NCBI GenBank assembly: GCA_018648325.1
Contig: JABGRK010000011.1
Span: 147,578 to 211,577 of the forward strand
DNA from: Chloroflexota bacterium
Lineage (GTDB): Bacteria > Chloroflexota > Dehalococcoidia > JABGRK01
DNA length: 64,000 bases
Direction: 5' to 3'
A program made the translations under genes and the position numbers. The notes below the pieces were generated by a model. That model saw only the letters and a program-made list of their open reading frames with translations. It was not told the origin of the DNA and did no database searches. Positions within the stretch are counted from its first letter, which is position 1; every line of letters starts with the position of its first letter. This document shows positions 36,461 through 45,172 of the stretch, one piece after another.

Positions 36461-37174
36461 ATGGTTAAAATTACGATTGATGGCCGTCAGGTTGATGCTG
36501 AGGACGAGCAAACTATACTGTCTGTAGCCCAGAGAGAAGGCATTGAAATCCCGACACTCTGTAAACATGAGGCAGTAAAGCCTTTGGGAACCTGCCGTGT
36601 ATGCATGGTTGAGGTTGTTCAGGATGGTAAGTCCAGGTCTGTAGCATCGTGCATCTTCAAAGCAAAAGAAGGTATGGAAGTCAAAACCGATTCTGATGTC
36701 GCCAAGGAAGCTCGCATAAATGCAGTGCAGACCCTGCTTGAGAGAGCCCCCAATTCACAGGTTGTTCAGGATATGGCCACAAGATTAGGGGTCCAGGACG
36801 TTAGTACTACCTCCACCAGCACTGAAAAGTGCATACAATGCACCTTATGCGTAAGGATTTGCGAGGATATTGTTGGGGTCAGCGCTATTGCCATGGTAAA
36901 AACCGAAAATGGAAGAAAAGTTGCTGCCAATCCCAAAAATAAGACTCTCACATGCATAGGCTGTGGGTCTTGTGCTTACGCATGTCCCACCGGAAATATT
37001 GAGATGATTGATGCTGATGGTATCAGGACTATAAAGAACTGGGACGGCAAGTTCGAGATTGCCAAATGCAAAACCTGTGGCAATTACCTTGCACCTCAGG
37101 TTCAGTTGGATCACATAAAAAATACATACGGCATTGATGTCGATGTAGCTGTTTGCCGTAGTTGCAGCGCTTAA
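36461..37174 (+). CDS. NuoG/HoxU-like [2Fe-2S] and 4Fe-4S electron carrier
   Basis: This 237-residue protein has an N-terminal plant-type [2Fe-2S] domain with ligands C34, C45, C48 and C64, followed by two [4Fe-4S] motifs, CIQCTLCVRICED and CIGCGSCAYACPTG. The order matches the start of NuoG, HoxU and the N-terminus of iron hydrogenases, but the Cys/His cluster between them is absent. The tail carries CKTCGNYLAP then CRSC 25 residues later, probably a zinc or extra metal site. Lying after porGDAB, it may carry electrons between ferredoxin and an NAD(P)-active partner not present here. Confidence 0.82.
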   Translation: MVKITIDGRQVDAEDEQTILSVAQREGIEIPTLCKHEAVKPLGTCRVCMVEVVQDGKSRSVASCIFKAKEGMEVKTDSDVAKEARINAVQTLLERAPNSQVVQDMATRLGVQDVSTTSTSTEKCIQCTLCVRICEDIVGVSAIAMVKTENGRKVAANPKNKTLTCIGCGSCAYACPTGNIEMIDADGIRTIKNWDGKFEIAKCKTCGNYLAPQVQLDHIKNTYGIDVDVAVCRSCSA

Positions 37175-37205
37175 GTTTAAGTAGAGGCTGCGCTTTTTAA
37201 TCTAG

Positions 37206-37282
37206 CGGGGTGTGGCGCAGTTGGCTAGCGCGCATGCTTTGGGAGCATGAGGTCGCCGGTTCGAGTCCGGCCACCCCGACCA
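37206..37282 (+). tRNA. tRNA-Pro (anticodon TGG)
   Basis: Acceptor CGGGGTG pairs with CACCCCG. The anticodon arm CATGC/GCATG has loop TTTGGGA (anticodon TGG), and the T arm CCGG/CCGG has TTCGAGT. The discriminator A is followed by an encoded CCA (37280-37282), unlike the tRNA-Arg above. Confidence 0.95.
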
Positions 37283-37320
37283 GCAATTAATAGGGAAGCA
37301 ACATAGTTAACATAATATGA

Positions 37321-37353
37321 AGCGTGTCTGAAAATGGCACGCTTTTTTATTTT
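37321..37353 (+). terminator. terminator after tRNA-Pro
   Basis: AGCGTGTC (37321-37328), a seven-base loop and GGCACGCT (37336-37343) form an 8-bp stem with one T-G pair. TTTTTTATTTT follows. Confidence 0.85.
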
Positions 37354-37377
37354 CACCAAGCACAAAATATGAAAAAA

Positions 37378-37470
37378 AAGGTGCAGGACCTTGTCCTGCC
37401 GGGGGATTTGGGGGTGTCCCCCAATCCATCGTTTCTTTTCCCCCAAGCTTGGGGGAGTGAGGGGGTTGAT
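37378..37470. repeat. cluster of three G/C-tract inverted repeats (REP/MITE-like)
   Basis: Three hairpins follow in 93 bases: GCAGGAC-CTT-GTCCTGC (37383-37399); a GGGGG/CCCCC stem with TGT loop and flanking pairs (37404-37427); and the perfect 18-base palindrome TCCCCCAAGCTTGGGGGA (37439-37456). A further GAGGGGG ends the cluster. The base composition differs sharply from the surroundings. No transposase is present and no second copy was seen in the window. Confidence 0.65.
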
Positions 37471-37531
37471 AAAAAGCCTCTTATGGCGTACATGGAATAA
37501 TGTTAGAATAAGTTTGTATGAGGAACTAATC

Positions 37532-37837
37532 ATGACAAACGACGCAATAAAAATCTCAGTTAAGGTAAGTCCCGGCGCCCGCAAAAACAGCATAGCCGAT
37601 TATACCGACGATGTGCTGCGCTTAAAGATTGCAGCTCCCCCTGTCGACGGTAAAGCAAACAAAGAGCTTATTGCATATCTAAGCAAAGTCCTTGGTATCA
37701 GTAAAAGCTCAATCGATATAGAAAAAGGGCTTACCAGCAGAAATAAACAGATATCTATAGAAGGTATAGATAAAGCCCGGTTTGATATAATAGTTAACGA
37801 TCTTTTTAGATCAGGAACCCAGGATAAGTTTTTCTAG
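37532..37837 (+). CDS. DUF167 (YggU family) small protein
   Basis: This 101-residue protein has the DUF167 core: ISVKVSPGARKNSI, then LRLKIAAPPVDGKANKELIAYLSKVLGISKSSIDI and a lysine-rich GLTSRNKQI stretch. The function of the family is unknown. ATG 37532, with AGGA seven bases upstream, is the start; an in-frame extension would run back through the palindromic repeat and is unlikely. The 3' end overlaps the convergent aldolase gene by 27 bases. Confidence 0.85.
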   Translation: MTNDAIKISVKVSPGARKNSIADYTDDVLRLKIAAPPVDGKANKELIAYLSKVLGISKSSIDIEKGLTSRNKQISIEGIDKARFDIIVNDLFRSGTQDKFF

Positions 37838-38644
37838 CTTCTTACCAAGTATCAGTGGCTCCTGTCTCTGCCATATATTTCGTCCCACGGCAATGCCAAC
37901 TGCACCGGACTGAAGTATGTCGCCCACCGTTCCCAGAAACTCATCGTCTGTATTGGTCATCGAGCCACCGGACATAACCACCTTTGTCGGATAAGCCGCA
38001 TCAACCACATGCTTAAAACTCTCTACCGAACCGGTGTATTTCACCTTGACTATGTCTGCACCCAGTTCCAGTCCAACTCTTGCCGCATAGGCCACTATCG
38101 ACGGTGTTTCATCAATGGCAAGCTTGGTGCCTTCCATCTCTTTGAGTGCTGCTTTAAGCGTAGTTGAAGTAGATGTTTTGTTCATGATCGAGCTACCCCT
38201 GGGATACATCCAGCCGATAACAGGAATACCCTTGGCGTGCGCCTTTCTGACGATGCCAGCGAATTCCTTGTTCATTTGGGTCTCGTACTTCGAGCCGGTG
38301 TATACAGTATAGCCGACTGCGGTTGCCCCCAGTGCAATGGCGTCTTCAACTGAGTACAGCTGCGGAGAGTAGGGATCATCATCAGTGTACAGCTCTGATT
38401 TTCCGTTCAGTTTGAAAATCAGCGGCACATCCGCTTCCTTGATCTCGTTTTTGTATTTTTCGGCAAGGCCTGCGTGCAGTACCAGCCCTGTAAAATTACC
38501 CTTTTGGGCGATATCCAGAATATAAAGCAGATCAGTGCTGCGCGGGTTTTTAGTAAAATCCCTTGGTCCATGCTCAAGGCCCTGGTCGTAGGCAAGTATC
38601 ATTGCCCTGTCATTTGGCATTATCCTCTGAAGTTCAGTTTTCAT
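37811..38644 (-). CDS. archaeal-type class I fructose-bisphosphate aldolase
   Basis: This 277-residue member of the DhnA/FbaB aldolase group cleaves or forms fructose 1,6-bisphosphate by a Schiff base. It contains MILAYDQGLEHGPRDF, GLVLHAGLAEKY, GWMYPRG, the catalytic lysine in ADIVKVKYTGS, and the phosphate-binding VVMSGGS and GAVGIAVGRNIWQR. A related lineage includes the ADTH-synthase enzymes of aromatic amino-acid synthesis. The phosphofructokinase gene immediately upstream (12-base gap) supports the sugar-phosphate role. Confidence 0.87.
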   Translation of the reverse strand: MKTELQRIMPNDRAMILAYDQGLEHGPRDFTKNPRSTDLLYILDIAQKGNFTGLVLHAGLAEKYKNEIKEADVPLIFKLNGKSELYTDDDPYSPQLYSVEDAIALGATAVGYTVYTGSKYETQMNKEFAGIVRKAHAKGIPVIGWMYPRGSSIMNKTSTSTTLKAALKEMEGTKLAIDETPSIVAYAARVGLELGADIVKVKYTGSVESFKHVVDAAYPTKVVMSGGSMTNTDDEFLGTVGDILQSGAVGIAVGRNIWQRQEPLILGKKLEKLILGS

Positions 38645-38656
38645 AATTTGCTTCTC

Positions 38657-39697
38657 CTAACCGAAGAATTTTTCGGCTATATTATAAATTTTAAGACTAC
38701 ATGGCCTTATGCCACCCCGTACATCCTCCAGCGGAACGTCCCTGACCTTGTTGTTTTTAAGGGCAATTAGTCTGCCGTATTTGCCTTCCTTGGCTATTTG
38801 CATGGCCTTTACACCAAAGTGTGTTGCCAGCGACCGGTCGTAAGCTACTGGTGTTCCGCCTCGTTGTACATATCCCAGAGCTGAGAATCTGGTATTAAAA
38901 TCTGTTCGTTCTGAGATGATCTCAGCCAAATAGCGGCCAACGCCACCCAGTTTGGACGTTTTGCCATCCACATTGTAGCTGTATTTAGTGCCGTCAATAA
39001 CAGTTCCTTCGGCCACCACGATTATACTAAAGCTGATGCCCCGCTTGTTTCTGGCCGTCAGCATTTCAATAAGTGTACCTATTTTTTTGTCGTCCATGAC
39101 TATCTCGGGAATCAGAATGTAATCAGCACCGTTGGCCATACCGGCGTAAGTAGCTATCCATCCGGCGTTACGTCCCATAACCTCAAGAATCATAACGCGG
39201 TGATGGCTGGCAGCGGTGGACCTGAGCCTGTCCAGCGCATCTGTTGCTACCTGCACCGCAGTTTGAAACCCAATGCAGTACTCTGTGCCCCTAACATCGT
39301 TATCTATCGTCTTGGGAATACCAATAATAGGCAGTCCCAGTTCATACATTTCAAGCGAACAGTTCAGTGTGCCGTCGCCACCAAGTACTATCAGCCCATC
39401 AAGTCCCAGCCTTTTTACCGAATTGATTACCTGCTGAGGCCCGTCCTTAATATCAAAAGGGCTTGTACGTGATGTACTTAGTATCGTGCCGCCCCTGTCA
39501 ATAATACCAGAGGTATTAATGCGATCCAGCAGTATTATATTGCTTTTCTCGCCCAGCAGACCCTGCCAGCCTCTTATTATACCAATGGCATCGTAACCGG
39601 AAGCAATCGCTGTTTTGGCAACCGCTCTGATTGCTGCATTAAGGCCGGGGCAGTCACCGCCACTGGTTAAAATACCAATTCTTTTTCTCTGTTCCAT
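38657..39697 (-). CDS. pfkA: 6-phosphofructokinase
   Basis: This 346-residue enzyme phosphorylates fructose 6-phosphate. It begins RIGILTSGGDCPGLNAAIRAV, with VLGGDGTLNCSLEM and GIPKTIDNDVRGTEYCIGF, and the active site MGRNAGWIATYAG. Glycine in GGDG at the position equivalent to E. coli 104 favours ATP over pyrophosphate. Lysine in PKTIDND (position 124) is the pattern of group III enzymes, so donor specificity should be treated as open. I chose ATG 39697, with AAGGAG seven bases upstream. An in-frame upstream extension of 26 residues has no ribosome site. It is expressed with the aldolase gene. Confidence 0.93.
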   Translation of the reverse strand: MEQRKRIGILTSGGDCPGLNAAIRAVAKTAIASGYDAIGIIRGWQGLLGEKSNIILLDRINTSGIIDRGGTILSTSRTSPFDIKDGPQQVINSVKRLGLDGLIVLGGDGTLNCSLEMYELGLPIIGIPKTIDNDVRGTEYCIGFQTAVQVATDALDRLRSTAASHHRVMILEVMGRNAGWIATYAGMANGADYILIPEIVMDDKKIGTLIEMLTARNKRGISFSIIVVAEGTVIDGTKYSYNVDGKTSKLGGVGRYLAEIISERTDFNTRFSALGYVQRGGTPVAYDRSLATHFGVKAMQIAKEGKYGRLIALKNNKVRDVPLEDVRGGIRPCSLKIYNIAEKFFG

Positions 39698-39882
39698 GGG
39701 CTTACTCCTTGCGTTACCTTCCGGATAAAAACTGTATGTACTCAGTATGGCAGTATAGCACTGAGTTATCTGCAAAGCAATATTTTAAAAGCTCACGTAT
39801 TCGCTATATTGCGCTCATAATATAATGGCTGGTAAAATGTCGCACAGGCAATGTTCAGTTATAGATGGGAGATATAATAGTT

Positions 39883-40332
39883 ATGAAAGCAAGAGAAGGT
39901 AAGATCGGCAGGGTTTTCGTTATCAGACTTGAGGATGGCGACAAGTTGCCGGATTGTCTTGAAACGTTTGCCGATGATAACGGCGTAAAAGCCGGGCAAG
40001 TGGTTCTGGTTGGCGGCATAGGTGGGGGGCAAATAGTTACCGGCCCTCGCGTATCTGACGCCAGGCCTCCTGATCCGATGCTGCTGCCCGTAGACGGCGC
40101 TCATGAGGTGGTAGGCGTTGGTGTGATGGTGCCGGGGCCCAATGGCAAAGCGCAACTGCACATACACGGTGCGCTGGGCAGATCAGGGCATACAATGACA
40201 GGGTGTCTAAGGCCGGGCGTGAAAACATGGGTTGTTGCCGAAGCCATTCTATATGAGATCACAGGGATTGATATGGCGCGGATAATGGACGAGGATACCG
40301 GATTTGCCCTGCTGCAACCAACTGATAAGTAG
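39883..40332 (+). CDS. DUF296/PPC-domain protein
   Basis: This protein of about 149 residues is a single PPC (plants and prokaryotes conserved, DUF296) domain: GRVFVIRLEDGDKLPDCLETFA, VGGIGGGQI, HIHGALGRSG and LRPGVKTWVVAEAILYEI. Histidines in HIHGA form a possible metal site, as in structures of the family. PPC proteins form trimers; some archaeal and plant members bind DNA, and bacterial roles are unclear. The start could be ATG 39865 (six residues more), but ATG 39883 has GGGAG upstream. Confidence 0.82.
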   Translation: MKAREGKIGRVFVIRLEDGDKLPDCLETFADDNGVKAGQVVLVGGIGGGQIVTGPRVSDARPPDPMLLPVDGAHEVVGVGVMVPGPNGKAQLHIHGALGRSGHTMTGCLRPGVKTWVVAEAILYEITGIDMARIMDEDTGFALLQPTDK

Positions 40333-40428
40333 TAGCACCTGTTTTTTATGCAAAGCCCAACCAATAGTAGCATGCGAAGCAGTAGATATAGTATGATTGG
40401 TTGAAAATACGTAACTAGAGAATGATAT

Positions 40429-40974
40429 ATGCCATCTGAAACATCTGAATCCAACCCGACTAAGCCAGTAGTCAAATTAATAAGAAGAATCAAAAACAGT
40501 CTTATTAAGATAGACAGTGAGTTTAAACAACAGTGGCATCACTATCTTATCCAAAGCGTTCTTGCCGCGCTGTGCTTTATGTTGGTGCTATGGGTTTTTA
40601 ACGATGAGGAGATGGTTATCACTACGTCGATCGGTGCAAGCACCTTCATCGTTTTTGCCATGCCCAAAGCGGTTACAGCGCAACCCAGATCTCTTATCGG
40701 CGGTTATCTCATAGGACTTGCCGTTGGTTCTCTTTCCCTGGCTATTCCGCATGAGACGTTCTTACCTACAATTGCCGTGTATGCCGCTGTTGTGGGTGTT
40801 GCCATGCTCCTGATGGTTGTTACTGATACTGAACACCCTCCTGCATGTGGTATAGCGCTGGGTGTTGCTATCAGCGGCTGGTCATGGTGGGTTGGCTTAA
40901 CGATAGTGATAACCGCAGTCATTTTAACTATAGTACATATTTCACTGGCAAGATATCTCAAGGATCTGGTCTAG
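40429..40974 (+). CDS. HPP-family membrane protein
   Basis: This 181-residue protein has a charged cytoplasmic start of about 45 residues and then four hydrophobic helices. Family marks are SIGASTFIVFAMPKAVTAQPRSLIGGYLIG and the DTEHPPACGIALGVA motif that gives the family its name (HPP). Some plant and cyanobacterial HPP proteins transport nitrite across organelle membranes; the role here is unknown. It is convergent with the radical SAM gene, eight bases apart. Confidence 0.87.
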   Translation: MPSETSESNPTKPVVKLIRRIKNSLIKIDSEFKQQWHHYLIQSVLAALCFMLVLWVFNDEEMVITTSIGASTFIVFAMPKAVTAQPRSLIGGYLIGLAVGSLSLAIPHETFLPTIAVYAAVVGVAMLLMVVTDTEHPPACGIALGVAISGWSWWVGLTIVITAVILTIVHISLARYLKDLV

Positions 40975-40982
40975 CACTTACC

Positions 40983-42248
40983 TTAAGTCGTGAAACTCTG
41001 GTAGTTAAACATAGCTAAAATAGCTTCCTCTACTTTTGCTTCAGCATCAGGCTTGTTACCCTCCACACTGCTCCATGCATTTTCAATGAGTTGATCAATC
41101 TCGGCACTGGGATTGCCATAGCCCCGGTAGTGCCCTGAGTACTTGCGTAATTTATAGCTGTGCCTCTCTTTGGCAGACATTGACTTGTAGTCGGCTATAA
41201 CCTTGAGAATCTTATCTTTATCCTGAGGCAATTGACCTTCGATTTCAAAAATCAGGTTATCAATATGATCGCTAATCAGGTATGAATTACAGTTCAGGTT
41301 CTGGACCATAAGCTCAATCTCATCTATCATCTCGTCCTCGGTAGCTAGTACAAAGTTGCCAGCCTTATATTCCTCGTACAGCGGCGTGCCTTTGCGAATC
41401 TTGAGCGTACGTAATCTGATAAAATCGGCATCCCCGATCTCGTTGAGCACTCGCGCAGATTCCAGTGCGTTCTCTCGTGACCACTTTTTACCGCCTAACC
41501 CGGGCATCATGTATTCAGATACTTCAAGTCCGGCTCGAACCGCTTTTTGCCCGGCATCTATCTGCTGAGCAGAGGTGGCACCCTTTTGCATATAGGCAAG
41601 CACATCGTCCGATCCGGACTCAAGCCCTATGTGTACTCTGGAAAGTCCTGCCTCATGCAACGCATTCATCTCTTCCTGCGTCTTTTTGCTTATGGACTTG
41701 GCCATTGCATATGTGGTAATGCGCTCGATTTTAGGGAAGGTCTTTTTGAGATACTGCAGTGCTGGAACAAGATCACGCGTGTGCATAATAATGCTGTTGG
41801 AGTCCTGGATGAACATCGTTTTCTCGCCGGAATCAATCCAGTTGCCAATGTGTACCAGCGCCTGGTACCTGTTCTCGATCTCTTGAGAGTCAACCGAATC
41901 TCCGTAGATATCAGGATTACCTCTAAGTATCGCTCTCAAGACAGTGTTATTTACCTTTCCGTCGTGCCCAAGTTTAACGGATGCCGCCTTTATCTGATCG
42001 TAAATCCCTTTAATACTGTCAATGTCGCCCTTAATCTCCTCCACCGACTTATATTCAAACTTTTGTCCAACACGGCCTCGTCTTCCGGCACAAAAAAGGC
42101 ACCTGTTCCAGGGACAGCGCCGGGTAAACCTAAGTAGCAGTGATCGCGCCGCACCCTCGCTGGGGGGTCTGGCCGGACCCATATCGTAAGAGTAGCCCTT
42201 CATATTATCAGTATTCATTTTGTACGTTTGTTCTGCAAAATTACTCAT
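40983..42248 (-). CDS. radical SAM protein with CX4CX2C motif
   Basis: This 421-residue protein has RCPWNRCLFC near residue 45, a CX4CX2C spacing instead of the standard CX3CX2C, as in a group of uncharacterised radical SAM proteins (GCxxNxCxFC type). Downstream features of an Elp3/MiaB-like TIM barrel follow: RVHIGLESGSDDVLAYMQKG, GLEVSEYMMPGLGG and FIRLRTLKIRKGTPLYEEY. The C-terminal 80 residues are helical. The start is ATG 42248 with GGAGAG upstream; a TTG 18 bases earlier is less likely. No maturation partner or substrate is evident nearby. Confidence 0.82.
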   Translation of the reverse strand: MSNFAEQTYKMNTDNMKGYSYDMGPARPPSEGAARSLLLRFTRRCPWNRCLFCAGRRGRVGQKFEYKSVEEIKGDIDSIKGIYDQIKAASVKLGHDGKVNNTVLRAILRGNPDIYGDSVDSQEIENRYQALVHIGNWIDSGEKTMFIQDSNSIIMHTRDLVPALQYLKKTFPKIERITTYAMAKSISKKTQEEMNALHEAGLSRVHIGLESGSDDVLAYMQKGATSAQQIDAGQKAVRAGLEVSEYMMPGLGGKKWSRENALESARVLNEIGDADFIRLRTLKIRKGTPLYEEYKAGNFVLATEDEMIDEIELMVQNLNCNSYLISDHIDNLIFEIEGQLPQDKDKILKVIADYKSMSAKERHSYKLRKYSGHYRGYGNPSAEIDQLIENAWSSVEGNKPDAEAKVEEAILAMFNYQSFTT

Positions 42249-42457
42249 ATCATCTCTCCGTTTCAAGTATCAATCACATCAATTTATATAAAAAAATTTG
42301 TTACTTCTCTTACCTATAGTTTAACAAACTGGCCTTAATAAAAACAAATACGTTTGAACTTTGCATTGTCTTTGTTGCGTATTTGGGGTCACTTTGCTAA
42401 AATTTAAGCAGGCCTGCCATGCTCGTGATACCAATTAATTTGCAGCTATGACTAAAA

Positions 42458-42487
42458 TTGTTTTTGCAAACGTAGCTATGCTATAAT
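42458..42487 (+). promoter_or_regulatory. extended -10 promoter for tig-clpP
   Basis: TATAAT (42482-42487) is preceded by TGC, giving a consensus extended -10. TTGTTT (42458-42463, 3 of 6) lies 18 bases upstream. The tig start is 31 bases downstream of the -10. Confidence 0.65.
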
Positions 42488-42518
42488 TTGAACTAAGAAT
42501 TAAGGGAGTTGTGTAAAC

Positions 42519-43862
42519 GTGAAAGTTACTTCAGAAAAGGTCCCTGATAGTCAGGTTGAGTTGAATGTTGAACTGGAACCCGCAGAAATAGAACTCTATT
42601 CAGAAAAAGCCTACAAGAGGCTGGTAAAAAAAGTAAATATCCCCGGATTTCGTAAAGGAAAAACCCCGCGCAGCGTATTGGAGCAGTATGTAGGCAGAGG
42701 CGCTTTTCTTGACGATATAATGAACAACGATCTGAGTGCCATTTATGGCAAGGCGATTGAAGAGCAGAAAATCGATGCTATTGACCAGCCCCAGATAGAG
42801 ATCACCCAGATCGATCCCATCACATTCAAGGCCACCATACCCGTTCGTCCTACAGTTAAGCTAGGCGACTACAAAAACGTTCGTATTGAAGCAGACGTCG
42901 CTGAAATCACGCAGGAGCAGATAACTGGTGTAATAGACCAGTTGCGCAACGCACAGGCCGCATGGGAGCCCGTTGACAGGGATACCAAGTGGGATGACAT
43001 GCTCACTGTCGATGTCGAGGCCAGCCACGAAGGAACTTCGCTGGGCAAAGAAGAGGGACGCCAGTACCAGATATTACCGGAGTCCCAAGCACCCGCACCG
43101 GGATTCGCCGAGCAACTTGTGGAGCAAAAGAAAGGTGACAAGAAAAACTTTTCTTTGTCCGTCCCCGAGGATTTTGGAAACCAGCTTTTCGCCGGTAAGG
43201 AAATCACCTTTGATGTCGCAATAAGTGAGATAAAAGAGAAGCATCTGCCAGAGCTAAACGATGACTTTGCTAAGGTTGTCGGTTCCGATAGCGTAGATAA
43301 ACTTAAAGAAAACATACAGGAAGATCTCAAAACAAGGGCAGTAGATCAGTCCAGAATGCAGCATGAGGAAAATATCGTTAACGCCATCGTTGAGCAGGCT
43401 ACCATCGAGTATCCTCCGGTTATGAAGGATCGCGAAGTCGAAATGATGCTGGATGAACAAAGAAATCAGCTTGCACAGGCACAGGTAAATCTTGATGACT
43501 ACTTGAAGCATGTTAATAAAACCGTTGACGATCTCAAGGCGGAAATGGAGCCCATGGCTATTAGAAAGGTCAAGGGTTCTCTTGTTCTATCTCAGGTTTC
43601 CGAAGATGAAAAGATCGAGGTTGTTGATGAGGAACTAACTGCCGAACTGGAAAAAATGATTCCTGCAGATGAAAATGAAGCCAAGCGCTTCCGGGAAGCA
43701 TTTGAAAATCCTGTAGCCAGAGCCTCGGTCATGAGATCATTACGTACCAAAAAGACGCTGGAGCGTTTGGTTGAAATAGCAACAAGCAAAGCAGTGAAAG
43801 TACCAGCAAAGAAAAAGAGCCCTGCTAAAGCTAAAAAGGAGGTCAAAGATGCAGCCGAGTAA
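42519..43862 (+). CDS. tig: trigger factor
   Basis: This ribosome-associated chaperone and peptidyl-prolyl isomerase has 447 residues. The ribosome-binding domain has the signature [18 protein letters not shown] (about residue 38). An FKBP-like domain follows (about 150-240), then the helical C-terminal chaperone domain, ending in a lysine/alanine-rich tail ([18 protein letters not shown]). The start is GTG with AAGGGAG upstream. It overlaps clpP by 14 bases, the common tig-clpP arrangement. Confidence 0.96.
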   Translation: MKVTSEKVPDSQVELNVELEPAEIELYSEKAYKRLVKKVNIPGFRKGKTPRSVLEQYVGRGAFLDDIMNNDLSAIYGKAIEEQKIDAIDQPQIEITQIDPITFKATIPVRPTVKLGDYKNVRIEADVAEITQEQITGVIDQLRNAQAAWEPVDRDTKWDDMLTVDVEASHEGTSLGKEEGRQYQILPESQAPAPGFAEQLVEQKKGDKKNFSLSVPEDFGNQLFAGKEITFDVAISEIKEKHLPELNDDFAKVVGSDSVDKLKENIQEDLKTRAVDQSRMQHEENIVNAIVEQATIEYPPVMKDREVEMMLDEQRNQLAQAQVNLDDYLKHVNKTVDDLKAEMEPMAIRKVKGSLVLSQVSEDEKIEVVDEELTAELEKMIPADENEAKRFREAFENPVARASVMRSLRTKKTLERLVEIATSKAVKVPAKKKSPAKAKKEVKDAAE

Positions 43863-44457
43863 CATAATCCCCATGGTCATAGAGTCCGGTGCCAGAGGAG
43901 AGAGATCGTTTGACATCTACTCCCTGCTGCTCAAGGAGCGCATCATATTCCTGGGCACAGCCATAAACGACCAGATCGCCAATCTTATCATTGCCCAGCT
44001 TCTCTATCTGGACAGGGAAGACCCTGATAGAGATATAAGCCTGTACATTCACAGTCCCGGCGGTGTAATAACCGCAGGTTTGGCAATATATGACACTATG
44101 CAGCTTATCAGGCCCAAGGTCAGCACCATCTGCGTTGGTATGGCGGCCAGTATGGGCACCGTACTGCTTTGTGCCGGAGCTACGGGCAAGCGCTATGCAT
44201 TGCCCAATTCCACAGTTCATATGCACCAGCCTATCGGTGGCGCACAGGGTCAGGCGGCAGATATAGAGATCGCCGCTAAAGAGATTCTGCGCATGCAGGA
44301 TATACTGCGTGAAATCCTGTCAAAGCATACCGGTCAGACAGTAGAGAAAATCGCTCGTGATTCCGACAGAGACTATTATCTCACAGCCGAGCAGGCCGTT
44401 GAGTACAATCTTGTTGATGAGATTCTTATCAAGCCGGAAAAGAAAGAGAAAAAGTAA
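43849..44457 (+). CDS. clpP: ATP-dependent Clp protease proteolytic subunit
   Basis: This 202-residue serine protease has the triad Ser in [11 protein letters not shown], His in [12 protein letters not shown] and Asp in the C-terminal YNLVDEIL. The start [28 protein letters not shown] is typical. AGGAGGT lies just before ATG within the tig tail. Its ATPase partner ClpX or ClpC is not in this window. Confidence 0.97.
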   Translation: MQPSNIIPMVIESGARGERSFDIYSLLLKERIIFLGTAINDQIANLIIAQLLYLDREDPDRDISLYIHSPGGVITAGLAIYDTMQLIRPKVSTICVGMAASMGTVLLCAGATGKRYALPNSTVHMHQPIGGAQGQAADIEIAAKEILRMQDILREILSKHTGQTVEKIARDSDRDYYLTAEQAVEYNLVDEILIKPEKKEKK

Positions 44458-44554
44458 ATCAGTATTCGTATATCCCCTCTTAATGTATTGATGTAACGAA
44501 ATTTTTGTAGGGGAAAAAGCTTATGTTTTTAGGTAAAACTACGTTCGTTTAATA

Positions 44555-44583
44555 TTGACCTTTCAGCCTAATTCAGTTAGAAT
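44555..44583 (+). promoter_or_regulatory. promoter of the ferredoxin-AOR operon
   Basis: TTGACC (44555-44560, 5 of 6), a 17-base spacer and TAGAAT (44578-44583, 5 of 6). The ribosome site AAGGAGG is at 44595-44601, so the leader is very short. Confidence 0.65.
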
Positions 44584-44608
44584 AGCAGCGAAGTAAGGAG
44601 GAAAAGCC

Positions 44609-45124
44609 GTGCAAAAGATTATACTTGTTGATCCAACAAAATGCACCGGATGCAGAACATGCGAGATGGTGTGTTCGGTAAAACATCTGGGTGTTTCCAA
44701 TCCGTCACGAGCCAGAATACACATAGTGAAGTGGGAGCAGGAATGCTTTGAAATACCGATGCTTTGCCAGCAGTGCGAAGATGCACCATGTGCAGCGGTA
44801 TGTCCGGTAAGGGCTATCAGTCGTGATGAGGAACTTGGTACAAATACTATAGACCATGACAAGTGCATAGTATGCAAAATGTGCGTGCTCTCATGCCCGT
44901 TTGGCGCAATGAAGTACGATGTCAGGGGCCACAAAGTCTCAAAATGTGACCAGTGTCACGGTGACCCACAGTGTGTTGCTATCTGCGATACGCATGCGGT
45001 TACCTATGTCGATGCCAATATGGCCAACGCAAACAAGCAGCGTGATGCAGCCAGCAAGGGCTATGTCTTAAGAAAAGAACAGAAAGAGGCAATCGGCCCC
45101 GAGGTCGGGCATCCCATGCCCTAA
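44609..45124 (+). CDS. four-cluster ferredoxin (HycB/AOR-partner type)
   Basis: This 171-residue iron-sulfur protein has sixteen cysteines in the four-cluster pattern of HycB/DmsB-like electron-transfer subunits: CTGCRTCEMVCSVKH, CQQCEDAPCAAVCPV, CIVCKMCVLSCPFG and CDQCHGDPQCVAICD. No twin-arginine signal is present, so it is cytoplasmic. It is first in the operon with the aldehyde-oxidoreductase-family gene. The enzyme probably hands electrons to this protein, much as BamC accompanies BamB and similar ferredoxins accompany bacterial AORs. The start is GTG after AAGGAGG. Confidence 0.88.
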   Translation: MQKIILVDPTKCTGCRTCEMVCSVKHLGVSNPSRARIHIVKWEQECFEIPMLCQQCEDAPCAAVCPVRAISRDEELGTNTIDHDKCIVCKMCVLSCPFGAMKYDVRGHKVSKCDQCHGDPQCVAICDTHAVTYVDANMANANKQRDAASKGYVLRKEQKEAIGPEVGHPMP

Positions 45125-45172
45125 GCTTGAATGAGTCCTTTATAAAAAGCAGCCTTATAAGGAGCGTAAGAT

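Noticed and set aside
37391-37531. N-terminal extension of the DUF167 protein
   Set aside because: The extra residues are the translation of the palindromic repeat element, and a normal start with ribosome site exists at 37532.
39698-39775. 26-residue extension of phosphofructokinase
   Set aside because: The extra part is not family-like and has no ribosome site, while ATG 39697 has AAGGAG.
40358-40403. Inverted repeat CAACCAAT / ATTGGTTG between DUF296 and HPP genes
   Set aside because: The arms are 8 bases with a 30-base loop and there is no T-run; too weak to call a terminator or riboswitch, though it could be a regulator site.
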